DNA of 40,535 nucleotides from the IMG/VR virus record IMGVR_UViG_3300048126_000147, positions 1-40,535 of that record; one strand, given 5' to 3'. A model generated the notes under the pieces. It worked only from the letters and a program-made list of their open reading frames with translations. It searched no databases and had not been told where the DNA came from. This document shows positions 13,141-21,754 of this stretch, piece by piece. Each line of letters opens with the position of its first letter. The stretch's first letter is position 1. The DNA comes from a virus. The position numbers and the translations under genes are program-made.

Positions 13141-13489
13141 AGTTTACATTGTTTTTATGCCTGACACTGGGCATTGGTGGAGTCCGTTTCTAAAAAAAGA
13201 CATACGGCATTGTTACCTGTTGGTTCCATCAGGAGAAAACTTAATCCAGTTTGAAAAAGTCCAGAGATCTGTTGCTTTATTTACCGTAAACAAAGAAAAG
13301 AGTATAATCGAGGATAACTACATCATGGTTAGTTGGGAGCCTAAAGAGTGTTCTCAACCTTTGTTTATGCTTAATACTTGCGTTGGTCATATCAAACAAG
13401 TTTTAGGTATTAATAAACCATTTATTTGGACACCATACCAACTCCTAAAATATTTGAGGAAGAACAATGAGAAGCCCAAAAGCGCCTAA
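13130..13489 (+). CDS. Hypothetical protein with His-Cys pattern, possibly papain-like (119 aa)
   Basis: I prefer the GTG at 13130, which overlaps the terminase end by 11 bases and keeps the first strand (KVYIVFMPDTGHWW); an ATG at 13157 would remove it. The product has WWSPFLKKDIRHCYLLVPSG, a central strand region and FMLNTCVGHIKQVLGI then IWTPYQLLKYL. A His early and a Cys late, before a helix, recall a permuted papain/NlpC-like fold found in some phage proteins of this position. This is inference. It overlaps the next gene by 23 bases. Confidence 0.65.
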   Translation: MCSKVYIVFMPDTGHWWSPFLKKDIRHCYLLVPSGENLIQFEKVQRSVALFTVNKEKSIIEDNYIMVSWEPKECSQPLFMLNTCVGHIKQVLGINKPFIWTPYQLLKYLRKNNEKPKSA

Positions 13490-13811
13490 ACCAACTGCCG
13501 AAGCAATGGCTGCTGAGATTCGTACACGAAGACTGCTTGACGAAGAAATTGAAGAAAATGAGCGCAGAGTTAAGGCAATGGCGCGGGCAAAAGGTGTAAG
13601 TAAGTCACTGCGTGGCTCGCCTGTTGCTAGAGCTACCAGAGGAACAGCACAAGGCATGTCGCGTCTTGGTCGTGGCGCTTCTGGCGTTATTGGTGTTGGT
13701 GGGCGAGGCTCTTACGGTGGTGGCGCTAGTGGCAGAGGTGGAAACCTAAGAAGCCTTATTAGTAATCAAGCTGTCAATACACCTAGACCTGGAAACACAA
13801 CGGAGAAATAA
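13467..13811 (+). CDS. Gly-rich hypothetical head-region protein (114 aa)
   Basis: The N-terminal half is a charged helix (AEIRTRRLLDEEIEENERRV) and the C-terminal half is low-complexity Gly/Arg/Ser (GVGGRGSYGGGASGRGG). It lies between terminase and portal, where T7-like phages often encode small accessory proteins. Its stop overlaps the portal start by one base. No family is recognised. Confidence 0.7.
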   Translation: MRSPKAPKPTAEAMAAEIRTRRLLDEEIEENERRVKAMARAKGVSKSLRGSPVARATRGTAQGMSRLGRGASGVIGVGGRGSYGGGASGRGGNLRSLISNQAVNTPRPGNTTEK

Positions 13812-15382
13812 TGAAGCTTCCTAAAGAGGTTGGTTCACTCAAGGACTTAAAACGCAGAGAGGCTAATGCGTTTAGTCGATCAGTTCATTGGCATGATCAG
13901 CTAGATGACGCATACGAATACTTTCTCCCTAATAGAAACTTGTTTGACGACAACCAAGCAGGCCAAAAGAAGATGGAGCGCATATTTGACTCTACTGCCC
14001 TTGAAGCTATTCAGCAAGGCGCAAGTAAGTTGCAAGAAAATATCGCACCTATTTGGTCACGCTGGGCTACATTCCAACCTTCTAATTGGGTATTAGACGC
14101 TCTGGAGTCTGGTGATTATGATGTTGACGAAGAAGCCATCAGGAATAACCTGGAGAAACAGGCTGAGATTGTATTCGATTACATCAACAGGTCGAACTTT
14201 GCTACTCAGTTCTATGAGCATTCCCTTGATCTTCTTATCGGTACAGGCACGTTACGTATCGACGAAGATGATGACGACGAAATGCCTATTATTTTCACTG
14301 CAATTCCGCAAAAAGGTATTGCATTTGAGGAAGGGCCGCAAGGTAATATCGAAACTCACTGGCGTAAGTTTAAAGTAAAAGCGCGTGACCTGAAGCGCAA
14401 GTGGTCAGGCTTCAAGCCATCTAGTGCTATTGCCTCCAAGATCGAAAACTCACCTGAAGCTGATGTTTCTCTTAGTGAAGGCGTAGTATATATCCCAAAA
14501 ACTAAGTCTTATTATGGCTGCTTGTGGGTTGAGGGTGAAGACCATATTAGCTGGACAGAAGACTATGGCACATCTAGCCCCTGGGTAACTGGTCGGTACT
14601 CTAAAGTGTCTGGCGAAATCCGAGGTCGTGGCCCTGCATTGCAAGCATTGCCTGATGTTCGCTCTCTAAATAAAGTTAAAGAGTTTTCACTACAGAAAGC
14701 CGCTATTGATTTGGCAGGTATGTACACTGCAACTGATGATGGCGTAACTAACCCCTACAATATTGCTATAAGCCCAGGCGTGGTTATTCCAGTTGGTTCT
14801 AACAACTCAGCTAACCCTTCAATACAGCGACTAGATACTGGTGCAAGTCTGCAATTATCGCAGTTTGTTGCATCTGAACTACAAATGTCTATTAAGAAAG
14901 CGTTGTTTAACGACTTGCGTGACCCTAATGGTGCTGTGCGTAGTGCTACAGAGGTTGCTATCGAGTCACGGGAACTGGCTAAGAGAATTGGTTCTGCATT
15001 TGGTCGTTTGCAGACTGAAGTATTAATACCAATTCTAAAGCGTGTTGTTTATATCCTGACTCGTCGCGGTCTTTTGCAGCCTATTGAGATTGGTGGGCGT
15101 GATGTTGCTATTAAGTTTACCTCGCCTCTTGCTAAGTCGCAGGATGGTGAAGACATACTCAATGTGCAACAGGCTGTGTCGTTTGTATTGCAGACAGCAG
15201 GGCCAGATCAGGCTAAGATGGCTTTCAAGCTAGAAGATTTTGGTACATGGGCAGCAGAGAAGACAGGTATGCCTGCTGAACTTGTACGTAATCAGCTAGA
15301 AAAAGAAACCATTATTCGTGCAGGAGCAGAGGCGGCACAAGCCGGAATGGACGTACAGGCTAAACCGCCCATACAGCAATGA
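13811..15382 (+). CDS. Portal protein (T7-type head-tail connector)
   Basis: The 523-residue size and content match the podovirus head-tail connecting protein family: an N-terminal EANAFSRSVHWHDQLDDAYEYFLPN, FDSTALEAIQQGASKLQENI, the wing domain, and the late helix SATEVAIESRELAKRIGSAF with LQTEVLIPILKR. It forms the dodecameric ring at the vertex through which DNA enters and leaves and onto which the adaptor docks. It ends in a Gln/Ala-rich tail. Confidence 0.93.
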   Translation: MKLPKEVGSLKDLKRREANAFSRSVHWHDQLDDAYEYFLPNRNLFDDNQAGQKKMERIFDSTALEAIQQGASKLQENIAPIWSRWATFQPSNWVLDALESGDYDVDEEAIRNNLEKQAEIVFDYINRSNFATQFYEHSLDLLIGTGTLRIDEDDDDEMPIIFTAIPQKGIAFEEGPQGNIETHWRKFKVKARDLKRKWSGFKPSSAIASKIENSPEADVSLSEGVVYIPKTKSYYGCLWVEGEDHISWTEDYGTSSPWVTGRYSKVSGEIRGRGPALQALPDVRSLNKVKEFSLQKAAIDLAGMYTATDDGVTNPYNIAISPGVVIPVGSNNSANPSIQRLDTGASLQLSQFVASELQMSIKKALFNDLRDPNGAVRSATEVAIESRELAKRIGSAFGRLQTEVLIPILKRVVYILTRRGLLQPIEIGGRDVAIKFTSPLAKSQDGEDILNVQQAVSFVLQTAGPDQAKMAFKLEDFGTWAAEKTGMPAELVRNQLEKETIIRAGAEAAQAGMDVQAKPPIQQ

Positions 15383-15663
15383 GTTGGACAGAAATAGATA
15401 AGGCTTCAGTTGACCCTGAGGCCGCAACTAAGCAAAACAACAAGAAACGCCAACAAATATCAGAACTGGCTAAAGCGTACCATCGGTGTTTAACATCAGA
15501 AGATGGTACGCGAGTCTTGGCTGACCTATCTAAGCGTTTTATCTACGATAACAACACTTCTTTTTCATCATCTAATATAGACTATGAAGCCGCATATCAT
15601 AATGGTGAGGCGGGGGTCGTTAAGTTTCTTATCAATCAACTCCAACAAGCGGAGATAGTATGA
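15379..15663 (+). CDS. Bbp19-like small structural protein
   Basis: The 94-residue protein has the pattern of small proteins that follow the portal in many podoviruses: an N-terminal helix region, a loop with DGTRVLADLSKRFIYDNNTS, and YEAAYHNGEAGVVKFLINQL. That resembles Bbp19-type proteins, where a hydrophobic helix pair closes the chain. It overlaps portal and the next gene by four bases each. The function is not established in the family. Confidence 0.65.
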   Translation: MSWTEIDKASVDPEAATKQNNKKRQQISELAKAYHRCLTSEDGTRVLADLSKRFIYDNNTSFSSSNIDYEAAYHNGEAGVVKFLINQLQQAEIV

Positions 15664-16001
15664 CTACTAAACCTAAAAAGCGGGCTAAGGCTCCCGCTAA
15701 AAAGCCAGTGCCAGCCCCAAAATTAGAAGTGATGATTGCTGATGAGCATAAAGATGAGATCGTTACACTAGGGTTTGACATGGAATGGCTAGAAAAAATA
15801 GCCAAGAAGCACAAGATTACCAAGTTCGAGTATGTGAATAAGCTAAAAGCGTTTAGGTGTTACCAAAAGGAACGCCATGCTGACTGGCTAAGCGTTAATG
15901 ATATTGCACATATCAATGGACAAAAAGATATTGTTGATATAAATTTGCACTACCAAGTTCCTGCAAAGGACAATCAAGTGTTTGATTTACGTTGGAGATA
16001 A
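15660..16001 (+). CDS. Hypothetical head-region protein (113 aa)
   Basis: It begins with a Lys/Ala/Pro-rich basic tail (KPKKRAKAPAKKPVPAPK), then a compact domain (FDMEWLEKIAKKHKITKFEY; LSVNDIAHINGQKDIVDINL). It lies between portal-linked genes and the scaffold. The basic tail suggests DNA or capsid-interior contact. No family is recognised. Confidence 0.65.
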   Translation: MTTKPKKRAKAPAKKPVPAPKLEVMIADEHKDEIVTLGFDMEWLEKIAKKHKITKFEYVNKLKAFRCYQKERHADWLSVNDIAHINGQKDIVDINLHYQVPAKDNQVFDLRWR

Positions 16002-16003
16002 AT

Positions 16004-16741
16004 ATGAGTGAAGAACAGGCCGCAGTTGAAGAGCAAACAAGCGATACCCTGCTAGATGAGTCATCCCCTACTCTTTCGGAAGGTGAGTACTTTCTTTCCG
16101 AGGGAATTAAAGGTACAGGTGAGGCGCCAGAGTGGTACAACGGATCAAAATATAAGTCCGTAGCAGACCAGGCTAAAGCATATACTGAGTTAGAAAAGAA
16201 GTTTGGTGGTTTTAAAGGCGCACCGAAAGATGGATACACTGCTCCAGAAGGTGTTGAGTCGGGTGATGCGCTTCTTGAAGAGTTAACTGCTTTTGCCCAA
16301 GACACGAATATGTCTCAAGACGCATTTGGTCGGGCATGGGATTTGCTGGTTGCTCAAGAGCAATCGGTAGCTACCGTCACGCAGGAGCAAGAGTTGTCAC
16401 GACTAGGCGACAATGCTCAGCAGCGAATTAAATCTGTTGAAGGGTTTATGAAAAATAACCTAGACGCAGAAACTTATGAGAAGGCGCGTGATCTTGTAAC
16501 TACTGCTGACAGTGTTGAACTGATTGAGATGCTTGTTGGCGCTACTGCACCCAAGAAACTTCCTATTGATGGTGGAGAAAGTCCTACAGGAATGACATGG
16601 GCAGATATCGAAACTGAGATGTTTAGAAAAGACGATAATGGCAATATGTTGAGAAGTGTAAGTCGAGATCACGAACTCAAAATTCAGAATATGATGCGAG
16701 AGTTTGGTGGAGACAAGCCATATAGCCGTACTGTTGGTTGA
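16004..16741 (+). CDS. Scaffolding / capsid assembly protein
   Basis: The ATG at 16004 follows GGAG; an upstream TTG in the same frame is less likely. The 245-residue product is acidic and helical, with EWYNGSKYKSVADQAKAYTE and LEKKFGGFKGAPKDGY, a block typical of T7-like capsid assembly proteins, and a basic-helical C-terminus (DHELKIQNMMREFGGDKPY) that would contact the shell. It lies directly before the major capsid gene. It is expected to template prohead assembly and leave before maturation. Confidence 0.85.
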   Translation: MSEEQAAVEEQTSDTLLDESSPTLSEGEYFLSEGIKGTGEAPEWYNGSKYKSVADQAKAYTELEKKFGGFKGAPKDGYTAPEGVESGDALLEELTAFAQDTNMSQDAFGRAWDLLVAQEQSVATVTQEQELSRLGDNAQQRIKSVEGFMKNNLDAETYEKARDLVTTADSVELIEMLVGATAPKKLPIDGGESPTGMTWADIETEMFRKDDNGNMLRSVSRDHELKIQNMMREFGGDKPYSRTVG

Positions 16742-16767
16742 TGTCAATAGGGTGAAAGGTGTATAAT
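16738..16767 (+). promoter_or_regulatory. Possible capsid gene promoter
   Basis: A perfect TATAAT (16762-16767) lies 18 bases after TTGATG (16738-16743), which matches four of six -35 bases. It would give the capsid gene its own transcript with a leader of about 120 bases that contains the stem-loop at 16797-16835. Confidence 0.5.
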
Positions 16768-16796
16768 CAATGCACTGGACACCCTTTCTTTTAAGG

Positions 16797-16835
16797 CCCA
16801 GTAAATTTAGGTTGAATGCTGACCAATTTACTGGG
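16797..16835 (+). promoter_or_regulatory. 11-bp stem-loop in the capsid mRNA leader
   Basis: CCCAGTAAATT (16797-16807) pairs perfectly with AATTTACTGGG (16825-16835) around a 17-base loop. There is no U-tract, so it is more likely an mRNA processing or stability element than a terminator. The capsid start is 60 bases further on. Confidence 0.7.
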
Positions 16836-16894
16836 TACTCAGCTAAGACCTTGAAAATATTTTATTAAGATTACTCTTTTTCGAGGAAAATACT

Positions 16895-17728
16895 ATGAGT
16901 ACTAATCTATCCGCAGTAGCTGTCACAGAGTTTGACAGTATGGTCAAGCATGCTTATGCAAACGCTGGCCTGTTAAAAAATGCAGTAACCCTCCGTAACA
17001 ACGTAGTTGGTGATACTTACAAGTTCCGTTTGATGGGCAAAGGTCTTGCTAATCAAAAAGCTAGTTCAGTAGACGTAACGCCAATGGGTGTAACTCACGC
17101 TTTCAAAACTGCCACTTTGGCTAACTGGAATGCTCCTGAGTACACTGACATCTTTGATGCTCAAGAAGTAAACTTTGACGAGAAGCAGGAACTGGCTCAC
17201 ACCATCGCTGGTGCTTTGGGTCGTCGTTGCGATCAGCTCGTTATTGACGCAATGGACGCTTCTACTCCTACAGCTTCTACTATTGCTGCTGGTGGCGCTA
17301 ACCTGACTATGGCTAAAGTTATTGATGCCCAGGTTGCACTCCGTGATCAGGGTGTTCCTAACACTGAGTTGTTTGCTGCTATTGAAGCGCAAGGTCTTGG
17401 CGGTCTGTTGGCTGACGAGAAAGCAACTTCTGCTGACTATCAGGCTATTAAAGCTCTGGTAAGTGGTGAGATCGACACTCTGGCTGGTTTCAAGTTTATC
17501 GTTATTGAAACTCGCGCTGAAGGCGGTCTTGAAGAAGCTGCTAACATCGTTGATTCTTGGTTCTTCCAGAAGCCCGCTGTAGGTCTTGCAGTTGGTATCG
17601 ACATGAAGACCAGCATCGACTGGGTTGCTCAGAAGACTTCTTGGTTGTGTAACGGCATGCTGAAAGCTGGCTCTGTTGTTCGCGACGAAGGTGGTCTGGT
17701 TAAAGTCCAGTACGACAAAACTGCTTAA
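16895..17728 (+). CDS. Major capsid protein
   Basis: The 277-residue product begins MSTNLSAVAVTEFDSMVKHA and contains GDTYKFRLMGKGLANQKASS, YTDIFDAQEVNFDEKQELAH and a C-terminal strand region with IDWVAQKTSWLCNGMLKAGS. This matches the short HK97-fold capsid proteins of marine podoviruses (Phage_capsid_2 type). Codons here are the most biased of the window (GCT, GGT, AAC), as expected for the most abundant phage protein. It has its own leader and a strong terminator. Confidence 0.9.
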   Translation: MSTNLSAVAVTEFDSMVKHAYANAGLLKNAVTLRNNVVGDTYKFRLMGKGLANQKASSVDVTPMGVTHAFKTATLANWNAPEYTDIFDAQEVNFDEKQELAHTIAGALGRRCDQLVIDAMDASTPTASTIAAGGANLTMAKVIDAQVALRDQGVPNTELFAAIEAQGLGGLLADEKATSADYQAIKALVSGEIDTLAGFKFIVIETRAEGGLEEAANIVDSWFFQKPAVGLAVGIDMKTSIDWVAQKTSWLCNGMLKAGSVVRDEGGLVKVQYDKTA

Positions 17729-17742
17729 TTAGTAAGTTTAGA

Positions 17743-17766
17743 AGGGGGGTTCGCCCCCCTTTTTTT
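17743..17766 (+). terminator. Strong rho-independent terminator after capsid gene
   Basis: AGGGGGG (17743-17749) and CCCCCCT (17754-17760) enclose a TTCG tetraloop, followed by T17760-17766. It would limit readthrough from capsid to tail genes. Confidence 0.95.
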
Positions 17767-17779
17767 ATAAAGGTATTCT

Positions 17780-18337
17780 ATGACTAGCAAGATTCAACTA
17801 ATTAATAACGCGCTTATTTTGATAGGTGACTTGCCTGTTAATGACTTGGTGGGTAACGAACGCCCAAAAGTTGTTGCTAATAACCTGTACGACAACATTG
17901 TGCAAAATGAACTATCAAAGTACCGATGGGGATTTGCTCGTCAAAAAGCACAGCTAAGCAAGTGGTACACTGGCCCTGTAGGAACTGAGTATTCTTCAAA
18001 GTACCAATTGCCTTCTGACATGATGGTTTTAATTAAGTTGAACCCCAGTATTCCATACAATGTTTTGAACGGGCAGGTATATTGTAACTACAGTGACACG
18101 CTTTATTGTGATTATATTGCCGACACAGATGAAAGTAATTGGCCACCGTATTTTTCTAAGATGATTGAGTACGCATTAGCTAAAGACTTTGCCATACCTA
18201 TTAGAGACAGCAGTTCTTCTAAACAAGAAATGGCAAATGAATACGTTATTCAGTCAAGGATGGCGCGTTACGCTGATGCACAGCAACACCCTATAACCCC
18301 TATTGCAGACAGGCCATTTATAGACGTAAGGTTTTAA
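17780..18337 (+). CDS. Adaptor / tail tubular protein A
   Basis: The 185-residue protein has the T7 gp11-like opening KIQLINNALILIGDLPVNDL, NNLYDNIVQNELSKYRWGFA and SSKYQLPSDMMVLIKL. These adaptors form a dodecameric ring below the portal. It is the first gene after the capsid terminator and is followed by the nozzle. A second protein of the same role, with little obvious sequence similarity, is at 35179-35826. Confidence 0.88.
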   Translation: MTSKIQLINNALILIGDLPVNDLVGNERPKVVANNLYDNIVQNELSKYRWGFARQKAQLSKWYTGPVGTEYSSKYQLPSDMMVLIKLNPSIPYNVLNGQVYCNYSDTLYCDYIADTDESNWPPYFSKMIEYALAKDFAIPIRDSSSSKQEMANEYVIQSRMARYADAQQHPITPIADRPFIDVRF

Positions 18338-18365
18338 ATCTGCAATTTTAGATATGAGCGTATAA

Positions 18366-20942
18366 ATGGCTAAGAGCAGATACTTACAATCCAATTTTAC
18401 ATCTGGTGAGCTATCCCCTTTCCTTAAAGGTCGCACTGACCTTGAGCAGTATTACTTTGGCTTAGAAACTGCCGAGAATGTAGTTATTGTCCCTCAGGGT
18501 GGAGTTAAGCGTAGACCTGGAACAAGGTATCAAGCTACAGCAGAAGCATCTTTAAACTTTAGAAGCACCTCTGGTTCTAACCTAACCATTACGACTGCGT
18601 CTGGCATATCTGCTTCGATACTGAACTACGGCCCAACAACCAATGACGAAGTAACTACTGAAGGCGATACGGCAATAGGGACAACAAACCCCTATGTTGT
18701 TGCTAAGTATGCTGGTGATCAAACTGGCTTGGCTGTTAAGTTTATTGATGTGGTGAACATTAGCCTGTTTGCTGGTGGGTCTGGATCTTCCTCTACACAG
18801 TTTAAAGTTCAGGGGTCAAATGATGACGCTACTTGGACTACTATTGATAGCATTCCTTTGGTCGATACTACTCCGCGCACATACCGATTTGGTGTGGATG
18901 TAAACTATCAATACTATCGACTAGCTAGAGTTGGCAGCACTGATCTCGGAGCAGCTAAACTTAGAATTGCTCAGTTTAATTTGTTTACTACTTACGCTCC
19001 AAGCCAGTACAACAACACTAAAACCTTTGATCTGTCTGTATCAAGAACAGAAAAGTATCTTCTTGTAATGACAGATGGAAACTTGAGAATTTACAGCGCA
19101 AGCGGTGGGCAGCTTTCGCATGATGCAGATATTAGAATCCCATACACTAACCAACAAATACCAGACGTTAGAGACGCTAACACTGAAGGCGTAATCATAT
19201 TGTTCCATGAGGAACATCCATCTATTCGTATCTTTAAGCAAGATGGGGAATGGAACGTGTCAAACGTGCCTTATGCGAATATCCCAGAGTATGATTTTAA
19301 TGACACCAGTAGCCCAACACCTGTCGCTGCTGTGCAAACCATTACCTTTGCTGGCCACGCTGTAGGAATGCAGTTCCAAATTGATGTTGAAGGAGTTTTA
19401 AGTAGAAACATTACTTATGCCGCAGGATCAAGTGGGACAGATGCCGCGCTTACTACTGCCTTTAATATACAGGAAGCATTGCAAAGCATGCCTAAGTTTG
19501 GAGATACTGGTATAGAGGTAATCGCCTCTGCGCCAGATACATGGCAAATTACAATGGATGGTGAGTCTGCAAATGACTACCTCCAGTTCACTGCATTTCA
19601 AACTTCAGATGAAGCAGCGAATCACTCGATTATATGCACTAAAGTAACGTCAGGAAGAAAGCGTACAGAGCCTGTGTGGGGTGTCCATGACAATATTATT
19701 GATGGTGTTACAACATCGGTTAATCGTGGCTATCCGAGACTAGGCGCTTTCTTTGAGGGTCGTTTATGGCTTGGCGGGACTAGGGACAAACCGCAGTCTT
19801 TGTTTGCTTCCAGAATCGGCAACTTCTTTGATTACTTCATTGAAGACGCAGCGGCAGACGAAGCTATATTTGTCACCCTGTCTGCAAGAGAGTTTACTGA
19901 GATCATTGATGTAATGCCGCAACGAGGATTGCAACTTTTCTGCGCTGGTGGAGAGTTCTCAGTTACAGGATCAACACCTGTAGATATTAGTATACAGTCT
20001 CAGTCACAGCATGGGTCGTCTTACATTGAGGTTAAATCTCTCGATGGCGCTAGTTTATTTATTGACGAGAACGGCAAGACCTTACGACAGTATTTATATA
20101 ACTTTAATGAAGACGCATTTCAGTCAAATGATATTTCCGTTATGTCCTCGCACCTGCTTGATGATCCTGTTGATCTTGCTGTATTGCCTGGAACATCAGA
20201 TTTGGATGCCAACTATGTTGTTATTATTAATAAAGATGGCAGCGCAGCAATATTAAACACTCTTAGGTCGCAAAATATTAACGGCTACACTAAGTGGACT
20301 CATAAGCGCCCAGATGAATCTTTAGATAAGATTATTAGCGCATCAGTAGTCGGCAACAAAATATACTTTGTGACGCAAAGAGCATTAGCAGGATATGTAA
20401 CTGCTATCGAGGAGTGGGACTTTGATAGGCTTACTGACTCGGCTGTACTTTACGTAAACCCTTCTGCTGGCTTTTTATCAGGCTTAGATCACCTTGAAGG
20501 CAAAGAGGTGTCTCTGGTTGGAGATGGAACATACCTCGGCACTAAAACAGTATCGAGTGGATTGATTAGCATTACGGCTGATGAAGCTGATTACAATGAG
20601 TTAGAGGTCGGGTTAAACTTTGTACCTACAGTTAAAGGAATGCCAATTGCTACTAATGCAGGATCAGGTGTTAACGTGATGCGCGATAAACGCATTGTAC
20701 GCATGAATCTGCGCGTTTACGAAAGTTCTGGTGTTACTATTGATGGAAACACAGTGCCCGTTAGATCGTTCGGTGATGCGTCTAACAGCCCTTTAAACAA
20801 CCCATTCCCTAAGCAAACTGGTATTATTGAAGATAATCATGGTGGCAAGGGTTGGGGTATTGATGTGCAGCCTGAAATTACATCTCCAAATCCTGCTCCA
20901 TTCCACCTTCAAGCCATTGAGTATGAGGTAGAGTCGTCGTGA
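18366..20942 (+). CDS. Nozzle / tail tubular protein B
   Basis: The 858-residue protein begins YLQSNFTSGELSPFLKGRTD, then ENVVIVPQGGVKRRPGTRYQ, the standard start of podoviral nozzle proteins that replace T7 gp12. A beta-rich body with a discoidin-like insert (about residues 50-200) follows, then the propeller region (LGAFFEGRLWLGGTRDKPQS; VDLAVLPG). It forms the tube below the adaptor and carries fibres. The last bases overlap the start of the cupin-like gene (GTGA). Confidence 0.88.
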   Translation: MAKSRYLQSNFTSGELSPFLKGRTDLEQYYFGLETAENVVIVPQGGVKRRPGTRYQATAEASLNFRSTSGSNLTITTASGISASILNYGPTTNDEVTTEGDTAIGTTNPYVVAKYAGDQTGLAVKFIDVVNISLFAGGSGSSSTQFKVQGSNDDATWTTIDSIPLVDTTPRTYRFGVDVNYQYYRLARVGSTDLGAAKLRIAQFNLFTTYAPSQYNNTKTFDLSVSRTEKYLLVMTDGNLRIYSASGGQLSHDADIRIPYTNQQIPDVRDANTEGVIILFHEEHPSIRIFKQDGEWNVSNVPYANIPEYDFNDTSSPTPVAAVQTITFAGHAVGMQFQIDVEGVLSRNITYAAGSSGTDAALTTAFNIQEALQSMPKFGDTGIEVIASAPDTWQITMDGESANDYLQFTAFQTSDEAANHSIICTKVTSGRKRTEPVWGVHDNIIDGVTTSVNRGYPRLGAFFEGRLWLGGTRDKPQSLFASRIGNFFDYFIEDAAADEAIFVTLSAREFTEIIDVMPQRGLQLFCAGGEFSVTGSTPVDISIQSQSQHGSSYIEVKSLDGASLFIDENGKTLRQYLYNFNEDAFQSNDISVMSSHLLDDPVDLAVLPGTSDLDANYVVIINKDGSAAILNTLRSQNINGYTKWTHKRPDESLDKIISASVVGNKIYFVTQRALAGYVTAIEEWDFDRLTDSAVLYVNPSAGFLSGLDHLEGKEVSLVGDGTYLGTKTVSSGLISITADEADYNELEVGLNFVPTVKGMPIATNAGSGVNVMRDKRIVRMNLRVYESSGVTIDGNTVPVRSFGDASNSPLNNPFPKQTGIIEDNHGGKGWGIDVQPEITSPNPAPFHLQAIEYEVESS

Positions 20943-21316
20943 ATGAAGTCGCGCAGTTAAGTGATATTAAAAAATTGCAGAGCATGATGCTTAACGTAAA
21001 GCAGGCTGAGCTGGAAACCCGCCACCACTTTACTGACGGAATGTATGCCAGAGAGCTGTTTATTCCTGCTGGGGTATGCCTAGTAGGTGCAACACATAAG
21101 ACAACGCATTTTTTTACGGTAGTGCGCGGCAAATGCAGAATAGCAACAACGTCAGGCAATGAAGAAGTTTCTGCTCCGTATATGGGAGAGACGTTGCCTG
21201 GAACAAAGCGTGTGATATATGCTGAAACAGATTGTGTGATTATGTCGTTTCACCCCACGACCCTGACCGACTTAGATGAAATAGAAAGGCTTTTATTAGA
21301 GCCAGAGGATATATAG
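20939..21316 (+). CDS. Cupin-like small tail-region protein (125 aa)
   Basis: It uses a GTG start overlapping the nozzle stop. After an N-terminal helix (KLQSMMLNVKQAELETRHHF) comes a beta domain with IPAGVCLVGATHKTTHFFTV, VRGKCRIATTSGNEEVSAP, LPGTKRVIYAETDCVIMSFH. The H-x4-H and later H positions fit a cupin barrel, although a classical metal set is incomplete. Similar small proteins sit beside tail genes in other phages. The role, structural or enzymatic, is unknown. Confidence 0.65.
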   Translation: MNEVAQLSDIKKLQSMMLNVKQAELETRHHFTDGMYARELFIPAGVCLVGATHKTTHFFTVVRGKCRIATTSGNEEVSAPYMGETLPGTKRVIYAETDCVIMSFHPTTLTDLDEIERLLLEPEDI

Positions 21317-21742
21317 ATGACATTTGCACTTACAGCCGCTGTTATATCAGCTGTTTCCGTTGTTGGAAGCGCATCAGCACAAAGAGCAGCAGGCAAGGCT
21401 GAGGAGATAGCGTTAAAGGAAAGAGCCAAGCAAGAAAAGCTTGCAGCGGAAGCGAACGCTTTGCAGAGGCAGCAGGAACTGGCTGAAACTTTGTCTAAAA
21501 ACTTAGTAGCTATGGCTCAGTCAGGCATTGCTATGGAGGGCAGTCCCCAAGCATTAGGAGAATCCATTGCTGAGAATATCAGTGCCAGCGAGGGAACCAT
21601 TGCTTTAAGTGAAAGGCTTAGCCAAAGACAGCTTAAACGTGCAGGTGATACAGCTGCATCACTAGGTAATGTACAAGCTGCGGCAACACTTCTTGGCGGT
21701 GCTGTAGATATCGGCAGAACATATAAGATAGACACGCAATAA
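21317..21742 (+). CDS. Internal virion protein, T7 gp14-like
   Basis: The 141-residue protein has a hydrophobic N-terminus (FALTAAVISAVSVVGSASAQ), a long Ala/Glu/Lys coiled coil, and QSGIAMEGSPQALGESIAEN, a block common in gp14-type ejection proteins of podoviruses. It is predicted to leave the virion and insert into the outer membrane to start the DNA channel. It is the first of three internal virion genes in T7 order. Confidence 0.8.
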   Translation: MTFALTAAVISAVSVVGSASAQRAAGKAEEIALKERAKQEKLAAEANALQRQQELAETLSKNLVAMAQSGIAMEGSPQALGESIAENISASEGTIALSERLSQRQLKRAGDTAASLGNVQAAATLLGGAVDIGRTYKIDTQ

Positions 21743-21754
21743 GGAATTGTAATA

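Noticed and set aside
14112-14378. 88-codon frame inside the portal gene
   Set aside because: It has no start signal, an odd composition, and lies wholly within a well-matched portal coding region.
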